The translations under genes and the position numbers were made by a program. Below are positions 33,190 through 54,466 of a stretch of DNA of 64,000 bases, piece after piece; within the stretch, counting starts at the first letter, position 1; every line of letters begins with the position of its first letter. The notes under the pieces were generated by a model, which ran no database searches, was not told the DNA's origin, and was given only the letters and a program-made list of their open reading frames with translations. Origin of the DNA: Mesostigma viride (lineage: Eukaryota > Streptophyta > Mesostigmatophyceae > Mesostigmatales > Mesostigmataceae); assembly GCA_009746045.1 (NCBI GenBank), contig RPFO01000072.1, positions 1,285,330 through 1,349,329 of the forward strand, in the 5' to 3' direction.

Positions 33190-35240
33190 AGTCTGTCCCG
33201 CGCCAGCATGTTTGCGGCCGTCATGGAGTCCTTCGAGGACTTGTACGCTTGGACAGCCGTGTGCTACGGCCAGCCCGGCCAACTGGTTCACATCATGGAG
33301 GACGGCACTCGCGGCGGCCTGCTGTCGCGGTCGGGCACCCAGCAAGGGGACCCCCTGGGACCCCTGTACTTTGCCGCCCCCCTCCAGGGTTGCCTCCAAG
33401 CGGTCCATGCTGCCCACCCGGCGGTCGCTATTCAGGCCTACTTGGATGATATCTACCTGCTGGGCCCTGTGCCGGACACCACCGCGGCTCTGCTGGCACT
33501 GCAGACCGCGGTGGCCGACATCAACCTCCAGTTGACCCTTGCCAAGTGCGCGGTGTACTCGCCCCAAGGTGATTGCTCCGGCTTTCCGCCCCAGCTCTTG
33601 GGCCGGGACGAGCGCCTCCATGGGTTGGATGTCCTCGGCGTTCCGGTTGGCGACCCGGCCGCGTTTGTCATCGATGCTCTGCGGGCCGCCCTCGAGGCAC
33701 GCACTGAGGTACTGCCCTTGATTGCGCGCCTTCATGATTCGCAGACCAAGGGTCTGCTTCTGTGGTTTTGCGCTCACCCTCGCGTCGTTCACTGGCTCCG
33801 GGGCGCTCTTCCGTCTCAGGTCCGGCTGGCCGCCGAGGGCCACGACGAACGCATCCAGTCGGCCTTGGCGCAGCTGGTCCCGGGCCCCGACCTCCCGCCA
33901 CATGCTATTCGCATTGCCTCCCTGCCTGCACGGATGGGTGGCTGCGGTCTGACTCGTGCCGCCCGGCTGGCCCCAGCAGCCTTTTTGGGCTCCGTCGCTC
34001 AGTCGTGGGCGGAAAGCTGCCGGCTCCTGCCCCTTTTGGCAACGGCAGCGCCTGACCTCCTGGACCCCAGCAGCCCTTTGCCCTTCGTCACCGCCATCCA
34101 GGAGGCCTATGCTGAGATCCAGCAGGCCTGTTCTCCCGTCCGTGCCGCTCAGGCGGTACAGCGCCACCTCCCTCGCGGCACTCCCTCGGTCGCCTCCGTT
34201 CAATCTCCCGCCGCATTCCCTGCTCGCGTCATCGATAAACACCAGAAAACCTACGCGGGTATTCTGCACACGGCTGATTGGATTGCTCTTTTCGCGGACC
34301 TCAACGCCCAGGGACGTGCGTGGCTGTTCTCGCTTTCCTTGCGGAGTGTGGGCTCGGCGTACCTTCGTGCTCTTCCCATGGCCCCCCATTCGCCTTGGCT
34401 CCCAGCCACTACTCGGTGGCGCTCCGGCACCAGCTATTTGCCCCGCAGCCTCTTGTTCCGGCCGGGCGGCCTTGTGGTAGCTGTGGGCAGCCGCTGGATC
34501 CCACGGGGACTCACTACCTTGCCTGCATGGGGGGCCAACAGAATCAGAATTGGTATTTGTATTTGCACACTGTCCTCCTGACGGTGGTGCTCGCCATGAT
34601 TCGGTCGGTTTTCCCCCACGCGAACATCCGGTCCGAGGATGCGGATGGCGCTGCCTTCTATTCCCCCAACCACCGGCCTGACATCGTGGTGCTGGACTTT
34701 GAGGGGGTGGCCGGCATCTGCTTATTGACGTTTCGGTGGCGCGGCCCTTGGCTCTTAGCCACGTGGCTGGGGCCTCCCTCACGGCAGGTTACACGGCGGA
34801 CCGGGCGGAGCGGGCCAAGCTCCTGGCCTACGGCGACGTCGGGCACCATCGTGTGGTGCCCTTTGTCCTGGAGGAGTTTGGGGCCATGGGGCCCCTGACC
34901 TCCGCCTTCTTCAAGGAGTGTTGCCGGCTCCGGGAGGACCGGCTGGACCTGGAGGGCCAGCGGGCCCCATGGTCGGCGCGGACCTGGACGTCATATTGGC
35001 GTCAGCGCTTGTCGGTGGCGCTGACTCGGGCCATGGCGGACATCATGCTCCGCCGTACGCGGGCTGATTTTGCGGTGCAGCAGGGCTATTAGGTTCCTCC
35101 CGTTAGGCGTTTCCATTGGTCTTATCGTACTTCGTAGTATAGAGCTTTGACATGGCTCTGTATATAGGTTTATAGCTGGGCGTTTGCTTTGGTTTGAGTG
35201 ATTTCACTCTGCTGTAAGTAATTATATTTTTAATATATAT
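33190..35240 (+). mobile_element. 5'-truncated non-LTR retrotransposon with restriction-like endonuclease (R2-like domain order)
   Basis: RT motifs followed by a zinc knuckle and a PD-(D/E)XK-type endonuclease mark a site-specific-type LINE rather than an APE-type one. The first RT motifs (fingers) are missing, as in typical 5' truncation. The 3' UTR (about 35093-35240) recurs as a separate stub at 52093-52215, which defines the family's 3' end. Confidence 0.8.
33199..35092 (+). pseudogene. reverse transcriptase - CCHC - restriction-like endonuclease polyprotein
   Basis: From 33208 the frame carries GTQQGDPLGPLYFA (RT motif B) and AYLDDIYL (the catalytic YLDD variant of YADD). A long thumb/linker region runs to about 34420. 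A first frameshift leads to a Cys/His cluster CGSCGQPLDPTGTHYLAC, then HANIRSED and RPDIVVLDF, the core of the restriction-like nuclease. A second shift near 34730 leads to VARPL and a helical C-terminus that stops at 35092. In this family the nuclease nicks target DNA and RT primes on the nick. The sequence as given cannot encode one continuous protein; either decay or two single-base errors explain this. Confidence 0.8.
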
Positions 35241-35378
35241 TTTCTGATAAACAATTTTATCAATGCTACTGTGTTATTTTTGTTATTCTCGCCATGCAGG
35301 TATCTGAGTGTTCTGGGAGAACTAATAAGAGAATGAGCCGCGAAGGTGAGGAAAACCTGAAATCTTTTCGTCCTTATT

Positions 35379-35637
35379 GGGGTCTCTCTGCAGCTAGACC
35401 ATTTATAACCACAAGCAATAGCTTAAATTCAAGGGTCTCGCTGCAGCTAGACCCTCTTTATGGTTGCTATAAAATTAATGAATCAGAAGTCTGTGATTTA
35501 ACAATCGCACGCCGCAATGAAGGGTCTAGCTGCAGCGAGACCCCAATCTTGGTCGGGGTATGCTAAGTTCACCACATCAGGTAATCTTTTCGTCTAACGG
35601 AAAAAGCCCCTCTAAGGGTCTAGCTGCAGCTAGACCC
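35379..35637. repeat. four 22-nt palindromes upstream of the transposase-like gene
   Basis: Copies at 35379-35400, 35433-35454, 35522-35543 and 35616-35637. The last is a perfect palindrome of the GGGTCTAGCTG type. They lie just 5' of the transposase coding region, in a probable intron or leader. Confidence 0.92.
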
Positions 35638-35799
35638 CAATCGTGGTAAAAAATGATACACTTTCGAACTTTGTCTGTAATTGTCGCTTTTCCCAACGAT
35701 ACTCGATTTGCATGGATTTCGTTGTGCCGGTCGTCATGGCATGCAGCACGCGAACGGGTGGGAGTTTTCGCCCTTGCGTCCGGTCGTCCAGGATTCAGT

Positions 35800-46842
<11,043 letters not shown>

Positions 46843-47126
46843 ACAAGAAATTGGGGTCTCGCTGCGGGTAGACGACGCCCTAGTTTCGGCTCGTATTATA
46901 TCTTTAGAGTGGGGCTTCAGTAGGGTGTAAAAAGGTGGCCGCATATATTGTATATATTTTTCGAGATCTTTCTGAGGTCAAGTTTAAGGGTAGTTGATAA
47001 TTTTTTGCGGCCTTCAATTAACAGTTATTTTTTACTGACATAATTTTATGCTGTATATTTAAATAATGATAAGGATTTCGATATTTTTTTGCACAATCTA
47101 TTCGACATTTGTTTCTGCATGTCGAG
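46843..47126 (+). other. 3' flank of the transposase-like gene
   Basis: AT-rich, with a diverged palindrome at 46854-46875. No clear polyadenylation consensus can be assigned. Confidence 0.4.
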
Positions 47127-47340
47127 AATTTATTGCTCCACCCCCACAAAAAAAATCGTTCCGGAACTGTTCGAAGCGAATAGCACTGACAGGATTCGAA
47201 CCCGGGTCCACCTTAATGTTCGGAGTGAGGTAGGCCAGCCATCATGTTCCGCACTCAAATCTGGCTCGGGTCCGATCCCTCCATTGCTCTTCGCTTCGAA
47301 CAGCTCCGGAACAAGTTAGGTGTGGGGTTGGAGCAATAAA
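47127..47340. mobile_element. hairpin MITE-like element enclosing a tRNA-like B-box
   Basis: The ends ATTGCTCCACCCCCACA and ATTGCTCCAACCCCACACC are inverted, and the arms extend through GTTCCGGAACTGTTCGAAGC. About 45 of 50 positions pair over roughly 210 bp. The middle, read on the minus strand, contains GGGTTCGAATCC, a tRNA-type B-box, but no complete cloverleaf. No target duplication is clear because the flanking AAA/TTT also pairs. Confidence 0.6.
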
Positions 47341-47661
47341 TACTTATTTGCCGGGCGCAGTTGTCATTCCGCCTAGTACAATTGCGTCACTAGTACAATT
47401 TTTGTCTGGGTACGGTACGAACCAATAACGCAATATTTAGTATCTAATCGCCGCTGCTCTTGCTGAATTTTATCCGGAAGCTGAAAAAGGTGTCCGGTGA
47501 AGCGAATACTAGTGACTGGTGGTCGTGCCCTTCCATTACTCCTTATCGACAAATTTTGGGTTCTACCTGCAGTTATAACCCTTGCGCGTCTGGCTGTCGG
47601 GGTCACCAATTTCCTGTCGATTGCAAGCAGCCAACCTTGCCGAAATTTAACACTGTCACAA

Positions 47662-48099
47662 ATGGAGCAGAGCAATATTTTCGGTTCTCAGCATACCTAT
47701 GTGATGGTCGACAAAAATGAGCACGCTGCAAACATCAGAATTGATGTAGAGTTGCTCGGACCTTCTGCACAGTGGGGTGCAGGTGTCATTGCGTTCGGCA
47801 ATGGCATGATCGATCTGGTGCCACCCGATTCAGATTTGAACCCTGCTTACCAATGCGTGCCTGACAATCAGGCGAGAGTGGTGGTGGAGAGCACGGAAAT
47901 TCCGGGCTCTCCCAATGTATCAATGATGCGCCTGAGGGCCGAGGCCCAGCAGGAGTTCCTGGCTGCTGCGGAGAACGGCGGGGCCAAGTGGAACACCAAA
48001 ATGTATACAGGCGAGCCTCCCAACTACAGGGGAGACCAGTACCAGGGAGTGTACTCCTTCGGCGATTTTGACATCGACGGATGGGGCACCTTTTTCTAG
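47662..48099 (+). CDS. unknown small protein, last gene of the 40-kb element
   Basis: The frame is open from 47497, but the first ATG in good context is 47662 (MEQSNIFGSQHTYVMVDKNE), giving 145 residues. Further exons upstream are possible because a diverged palindrome lies at 47558. The product alternates short beta-like and polar segments (IRIDVELLGPSAQWGAGVIAF, YQGVYSFGDFDIDGWGTFF) and has no signal peptide or known motif. An AATAAA lies at about 48187, near 90 bp past the stop, and could serve polyadenylation. It is transcribed towards the right end of the element, mirroring the leftmost gene. Confidence 0.5.
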   Translation: MEQSNIFGSQHTYVMVDKNEHAANIRIDVELLGPSAQWGAGVIAFGNGMIDLVPPDSDLNPAYQCVPDNQARVVVESTEIPGSPNVSMMRLRAEAQQEFLAAAENGGAKWNTKMYTGEPPNYRGDQYQGVYSFGDFDIDGWGTFF

Positions 48100-48483
48100 G
48101 CGCAATGCCTAAGTTGTCAAATACTCCGACAATGTCAAAATTGCGAATGATAAAATTACGGACATGTGCACATATATGTACTGATTCAATAAAAACTTTC
48201 GGCAATTTTGTTCCCGGCATTGATAATCAATAGCTGCTAGCAAGCCAAGGACTTCAAAAGTGGCAATAGATCGATGTAGGTCGTCGATAAACTTGTCTAG
48301 TCGTCATATTTCGGTCGCAAAATTCGTGCGTGGCCTGCAGGCATCGGACAAAGTGCACGCAACAGCAGGAGTCGGTTGAGTTCGAAGCACGGCAGACACA
48401 AAATTTCGGCGCAAAGTCCGTCGGGCGAAAAATTCGCTCGGCTGCCAAATTTTCGGCAAGAATTTCGGCGCAATGTCCGGTTT

Positions 48484-48547
48484 TCGGACGATTGAAATTA
48501 GCGTTTTTTTCTTGCAAAAATCTACCCCATTCCGCGTGGGACCACCC
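48484..48547 (-). repeat. right terminal inverted repeat of the 40-kb element
   Basis: In reverse complement it reads GGGTGGTCCCACGCGGAATG..., identical to 8509 onward for 24 nt. The match continues to TCGTCCGA. The candidate duplication ATCC follows at 48548-48551. Confidence 0.8.
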
Positions 48548-48551
48548 ATCC

Positions 48552-49100
48552 TGACGACAACCGCTTTGTCGTCCATACTGCTTCAATTACACCAAAGCTA
48601 CTCCGTGGCACTCGGCTTTGGTCAGCACCAAGACCTAAAAGTACACAAAATCCTAAGTCGTTGTCTGCAACGACTCCCTGTTCCGCATATGAAACATATC
48701 ATCTAGCACTTTCTCTTTAGACGACAAAATCAACTAGACAACCTGGGTAGGCCAGAAATCCCAGACGACAAAATGTCCTTGTCGCAGATCACTCCAGTGT
48801 CGACTTGCCGACCCCTGAGCTTGCCAAACAACTATATCACCAACCAAGCATGTACGACAACTAGCTGGCCCTGACGAGAAAAGCTGCCTCGTCGCATTCA
48901 CAAAAGCGGCTTGCCAGCCTGCCGAATATCAATGCCAATATTGCACGACATTATCTACCTGCAGCGGACAGTTCTCGAGATCAATAACGCGCCAGCTTGC
49001 GTGCACGTGCATGTTCAGCCTGCACGATAAAGCATAATTGCCAGGCTGGCAGCCTAGCTTGGTCCGTGTTGTAGTCCAGCAGCCAGTGCGTGCTGCTTGC
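48552..49100. other. non-coding flank right of the 40-kb element
   Basis: No supported ORF. It has several GACGACAAAA/TTGTCGTC phrases (48553, 48720, 48764) of unknown meaning. Confidence 0.5.
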
Positions 49101-49108
49101 CAGCGTTG

Positions 49109-49843
49109 CACAGGCCGGATAAATATTATTTAAAGAGTTTTCCGAAGGGAGCAAGATACTTTCAAATACTATTTAAATATTTCCTCGAGAGGCGGCGCGA
49201 GTTTCAAATGTATTTAAATATTTCCAGCAAAAAGCGGGAAGCCTCTAAATATATTTAAATACTTCCCCTGAAATTTTTGTCGCGGATAAATATATTTAAA
49301 TACTATTTAAATATTTTAGCCAACAAATCAGCTAGTTTAGAGGTATTTTCTTACATTTTTACCATGAAACATTATTTATCGGCCGGGCGTGGCTGGGATG
49401 ACCACGACCTTCGCGGGTGCCGCCATTGTGATTTACGGTACAGGTACAGGTACAGGCTGGAAAAAGGGGGTTGTGGGCGCTGGGGGATGGGGCCAGGTGC
49501 CCTATATATTTACGGTTTAAATATATTTAGTACCCTAGATATATTTAAATAACCCACGGTATTTAGAAATATACTCATTTAAATATTCTTTAAACATATT
49601 TAAATATTTTCTTCATAACACGGATCGTCACTAAATACATTTAAATATTTTTCTATCTAGTCAGCGCCGGTGTAAATATATTTAAATATTTTTGCGCCAA
49701 TCGGGATCGTCAGTAAATGTATTTAAATACTTTTGCTGGATCCGGCAACCCTTTGCAAATGTATTTAGAGGTATAAATATTCAGTATTTATAAATATTTC
49801 TATTTAAACTCCATAAATATCATTTATATTTATCCGGCCTGTG
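49109..49843. mobile_element. 735-bp AT-rich hAT-like MITE
   Basis: The inverted ends CACAGGCCGGATAAATAT match for about 17 nt. The flanks hold a perfect 8-bp duplication CAGCGTTG (49101-49108 and 49844-49851). The inside is packed with ATTTAAATATTT-type subterminal motifs and has no ORF of note. TIR plus 8-bp duplication fits a hAT-type non-autonomous element, distinct from the one at 933. Confidence 0.92.
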
Positions 49844-49851
49844 CAGCGTTG

Positions 49852-52092
49852 GCACTGACCTCCTGGTGACGCATGTCAGTACCGCTGTCAACTCCCAGTG
49901 CTGCGCGTCGCACTACGGCGCATGCGTTGCTCCCGTAAGGCCCAAATGCCAAAGGCGTAAACAACTCGCACACGCGCAATGCCTATAGCTGCCTCGCCTC
50001 GTTCCCCGGGCCGGCCGCGTGGCGGCCCCGCGTAAAGCCGATACTCGTGCGAATCGGAACGGCGCGCGACAATCTGCAGGCTGGCTGCAAAGTTGCACCC
50101 TGATTGAACACCAATTAACTACAATATTCTGCTGTCAAGCGTGACTCTCGCGCTAATTTTGGATGTATATAATGCACCGTGCAGGCAGCGCAAATGAGTT
50201 CAGACAGATCTGAAACTTTGCATGCAATCTCAATAGAGCATGCTGAACATGATTGCCAAGTATTATTACCACAGTCGCAACACAGATGAGGGCGTATAAC
50301 AGTGAGAAGTGACAGCAGCCAACTTTGTGTATTTCCTTACAAGTTCATACCCCCAAAAAATACAAGTTGAGGTAAGGTTGAACTCCAACTTGCATGGTTA
50401 TCTCCACCCATGTGGCATGCACTTCATCATGGACATGCATCAAAAGTTGGAACTACCAACATTGCAATGGTGGGGTGTGTTGAGTATAAGAGAGAGCAAC
50501 TAGTTGGCAATTAAGTCAAATGGTGGCTCGGATGGCTGCACACTGTTGGCTTGTGCAGTTGCTATCTATAACATCTTTAGCGGCAGCTAGCTCTCATGCC
50601 AAACAATTTTCTAAAGGTATCATGGGCATTTTTTTATGTGTTGTTCATCATGCACCCTGGCCTATAACAACACCTAGTGAAGCATGGGCTATGCACGGCA
50701 GATGGAGGATGTGGCCATGCAGGCATGCCATGATGAGCTGATGCCAGCGAAGGTGCTGGCAGCAGGCAGATTAGGCAGCATGCAGTAGTCGGACCTAGTG
50801 ATGCAGCCAGAGTGGCCAGCACAAATTGTAGAAAGTAATGCAGATGGCAGTAGTATGGCCAGTGGCACCAGGCAGCGATCATGAAGGCTATCGGTCACGC
50901 AAATATATGTTTTGGTCTAGAATTGAGGTTTTGGTCTAGCATTGAGGTTGTGATGCTACTGCTGCATGATGGAAGCAAAATTCATGTGGCAGGTGGCAGG
51001 GTGTAGCCAACATTGGTGTAGTGTGCAAAGCAACACATTGAATTGGGGTGGGCTTGTGGTGAAAGCCCTTCATTCAGATTTCCATGGCAACACACCACCA
51101 GGTCATGACATTCTGGCAAGTGGTAGTGACAGATTGATCGTGGCAGTGATGGATAGCAATGGTGAGCAGTGGGTTGCCTTCTTTGATACTAATTGCATTA
51201 ATTGCTGTTGTGCAAGGTGCCAGCTACATCAGCTGGCGATGCTGGGCACCAAATGTGGCCCCAGTTTCTGGTGCTATAAATAATAGAAAGGATGAAGAAG
51301 GGCAGGTACTAGTGGCTGCAATCATGATCGATCAAGGCTGCGATGGGCAAAGTCAATATGGCAGATTGTGGCAGCAGTGGTGCAGGGCCTGGCATTCTCA
51401 TTTATGGCAGATTCCATACTGAGTCATAGATAGGGATCGACACTGCCAGCATTTACACCAACAGGCGAGAGTAATGATGGTAGACGTTGCTGCTGGTGGG
51501 AGTCTACAATAACTGCATCACATGGTTATATGCACACGATGCACCTGGCGGTCCCTCCGTGCTAACAACACGAATGTTGGTAATGCTAGGCAATCGTGGT
51601 AGTGCTAACAAAGGCGTATCATGCAGTGGTAGGTGTGTTGGCCGTGCATGGTGGGGCCGCGGAGTGCCGCGGCAGTGGTGTGCCAGGCCGGCAAGCACTT
51701 GTGGTGATCGTTATTGTGACCTTGCCTGTGAGCCCGTAGAAGGTGTCTTGGTGAGATTCATGCCTCTCATGCAATGCTATATGCCCACAGTGCACTCTGT
51801 TGTGCTCGCATTATTACTATGTTAATCGTAGGCCGCAACCCTATCAAAGACAAAATAGCCCCCATCCGTGACAGTATAATATTTTAAGCTCAGCCTGCTT
51901 CAACATAGTAGTATCTGAATAAACGAGGGACATGAATACTTTGTTTCCCAAGGCAGGAACAGCATACCAAACTTCACATACCTGGGGTGGCCCCATGCAG
52001 CGGATTCTTCGTGCCTCCCAGCTAGCCCCAGTTTACAACACGCCCGGCCAATCATCGATAAACGTGGTGCATTATGATCTGGCCAAGGAAAG
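49852..52092. other. non-coding, no recognisable gene
   Basis: Short ORFs only (longest about 112 codons), without motifs or a consistent codon pattern. No repeat of note is seen by eye. Confidence 0.5.
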
Positions 52093-52215
52093 AGGTTTTG
52101 GTCTTATCGTAGTATAGAGCTTTGACATGGCTCTGTATATAGGTTTATAGCTGGGCGTTTGCTTTGGTTTGAGTGATTTCACTCTGCTGTACGTAATTAT
52201 ATATTTAAAATATAT
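52093..52215 (+). mobile_element. 3'-end stub of the restriction-endonuclease LINE
   Basis: GGTCTTATCG...TATAGAGCTTTGACATGGCT and on to the TA-rich tail matches 35116-35240 almost base for base. Only the 3' UTR is present, so this is a severely 5'-truncated insertion of the same family. Confidence 0.88.
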
Positions 52216-52286
52216 ATAAATCACGCTGCTGGGGCTCCACTTTAGTAGCAGAAAGTTGGTAAGTATTTAACCCTTGGATCGTGCTG

Positions 52287-52333
52287 TCCCCTATTTATAG
52301 TGGCCAGTTCAACTCGCCCCTACGAATAGGGGA
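52287..52333. other. short hairpin
   Basis: CTGTCCCCTATT pairs with AATAGGGGACAG 12 bp for 12 bp across a 23-nt loop. Meaning unknown; it could be a remnant of an inverted-repeat element end. Confidence 0.6.
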
Positions 52334-52574
52334 CAGATGGGAAGCGGCGCGGCGCGAATGCCAGTAGACATTTCCGTGATATTTTTAGGTCTGCTGCTAG
52401 AGCTAGATGTGTTCTACGCCCTGATACCGGACATCACTATGTTCAGACCAGGTTTACAGGGACTAATTCAGGGCCAAAGTACAGGGGGTACCCAGGTCCA
52501 CCGGGACGAAAGTGAATGTAAAATAATTACATACATGCAAATTCGAGGCTATGGCGGTGCAGAAAACTGATTAA

Positions 52575-54273
52575 CCCCTAAATGGGCGGAAATGCTGCCG
52601 ATAAATCGGCAGTAACTCACCTATTTTGTAAACCAGCCCCTGTACAACCTAGCAATATCCAATGGCTGTCCTTGGGGGGCAAGCATGTCCATGAGTTGCC
52701 CTAAGCCATGATATATCACAACCTCACATATATTCATCGTAGGCCATGTATAACTGCCGTCAAAGTCAGGGGGGTCAAGACGAGCGTTTTCATTTTTGGT
52801 AGAATGTGCATTTTGAATTATGTTGTAAGAGCTAGGCACCTACCACTTCAGGGATGATAAACAATTAGTTGCTGAACAGTTTGAGCCATTGGGGTCATCA
52901 TTTGGGTGGGTATACCAGCAGTTACACCCAGTACAGCCCATAGGGGTACCGTTGGTAAAAAGCAACCAAGGGGGTAGGAGTGGGCATACTACCTACTAAT
53001 ACCTACTAATATGGCCCCCAACCATGCCAAACAATACATTTCCCTTCCACAATGATGGGGAAACATAACTGCATCATCACACTGCCCTTACATGGCACCT
53101 ATGTGCAGGTGCCACCTTGTCCATGCACGTAGGTAACGTGGTACGGATACCCTACGCAAGGCATGCATTCTAGGAGGCAGCCACCAACAAACTAGTGATT
53201 TTAAGCCTATTTCAGCCTGCCCTAGCAAGGATAAACTAGGCCTAAGCTGCTATAGCTTTCCAGGTGATGGCCAGCACACCTGGTGGCACATGCTGACAAT
53301 GGGAAGCTTCTACTCACCGGTTACATGCTTGATGATGCCACAGAGACCAGCCAACTGCCTCACACTCATGCAATATGTGTGTGGGAAATGTATAACAAAC
53401 ATATATGGAGGTATTCAAACCCATACAGCCTCTAAAACTTATCACCATCACCCTGTGGCAGGTCAACTGACTGAGGGAAGCATCTAAGAAGGGTGTTTTA
53501 GAAAGGGGCCAGGCCAGGGTCAAGAAAGAGCATGAATAATGCAAAAAGAATGTGCTACACAAGCTAGAACGTATATATAAACGTCAAACATCGATAGGAA
53601 AACGATGCTTAAGCTTTACCAGGCATGGATGGCGTTACCTTGGCCCAGGCGGTGGCCGCAAAATGGCGCATTTCGGCACACCAAAGTTGTGCAGCATGGT
53701 CGCTGGATTCGGCGATTTCTGGCCACCCTTGCACGTTTACGACTAATATGTATCATAAAAAGTACAAAGAAACCGATATATCCTTTAAAATACGCCGGAA
53801 AGGTATTGCTGTCAACGTTTCTATCGTCCGGCCTGATCGCAGTTTTTTCCAGCAAGAACGCTGCCGACACCTATCAAATGGCATTCCCGCGAACCAAAAA
53901 TTGGCCTGTATGATCTTTAGGTCGTATAAAATCAATATCCTAAGTTTGGCCAGAAAATTCGAACGCAAACGTAAATGCCATGCGTGGGCGCAAGCCGCCA
54001 TGGCCAGGTCGTCGTTTTCCGGAATGCACGTTGTACGTGAAAAAGTACCCTGACCCCTTGTACTTTGACGGTCTGGAACACCTGTTAAACTTGGTCAAAA
54101 TATAGCAAACCCTAGTATCATGTTCTGGAGAAACTTATAAACTTTCATTCTTCTCAGCTAAACGTTTCCTAATTCCCAATAGTATTCTCGCAAACTGGTC
54201 CCCCGAGTAGGTGCCGACAAATCGGCTGTAAGTCACTTTTTGGCGGAAAATCGGCAGCAAGACCATTTAGGGG
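52575..54273. mobile_element. piggyBac-like non-autonomous element with TTAA ends
   Basis: Inverted termini CCCCTAAATGG (11 nt) are flanked by TTAA at 52571-52574 and 54274-54277. The subterminal blocks TGCCGATAAATCGGC and GCCGATTTGTCGGC are related. TTAA target sites with ends starting CCC are characteristic of piggyBac. At 1.7 kb with only short ORFs (the longest about 140 codons, no DDD motif seen), it lacks a transposase. Confidence 0.75.
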
Positions 54274-54466
54274 TTAATTAATTAATTAATTAATTAGACT
54301 CGTGCTCCCGTTGGGGAGTCACGGAGCATTAACCCCGATGGATGGATGGATGGGTGCAAACATTCCTACCGGTCTAATCTATCTACATTGGCTACATACT
54401 ACATCTATCTAACAGCATTCTAACTACAACATCTATCTAGGCAGCCGCACGCTGCCCGAGGGGGAG

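Noticed and set aside
33121-34782. 553-codon minus-strand ORF
   Set aside because: Antisense to the RT of the LINE; it has no family motif while the plus strand shows clear RT motifs.
47180-47260. A tRNA gene on the minus strand
   Set aside because: B-box sequence inside a foldback element; no acceptor stem can be drawn.
48951-48970. A palindrome copy outside the 40-kb element (TCTACCTGCAGCGGACAG)
   Set aside because: It shares only the TCTACCTGCAGC half; the second arm does not pair, so it is counted as chance.
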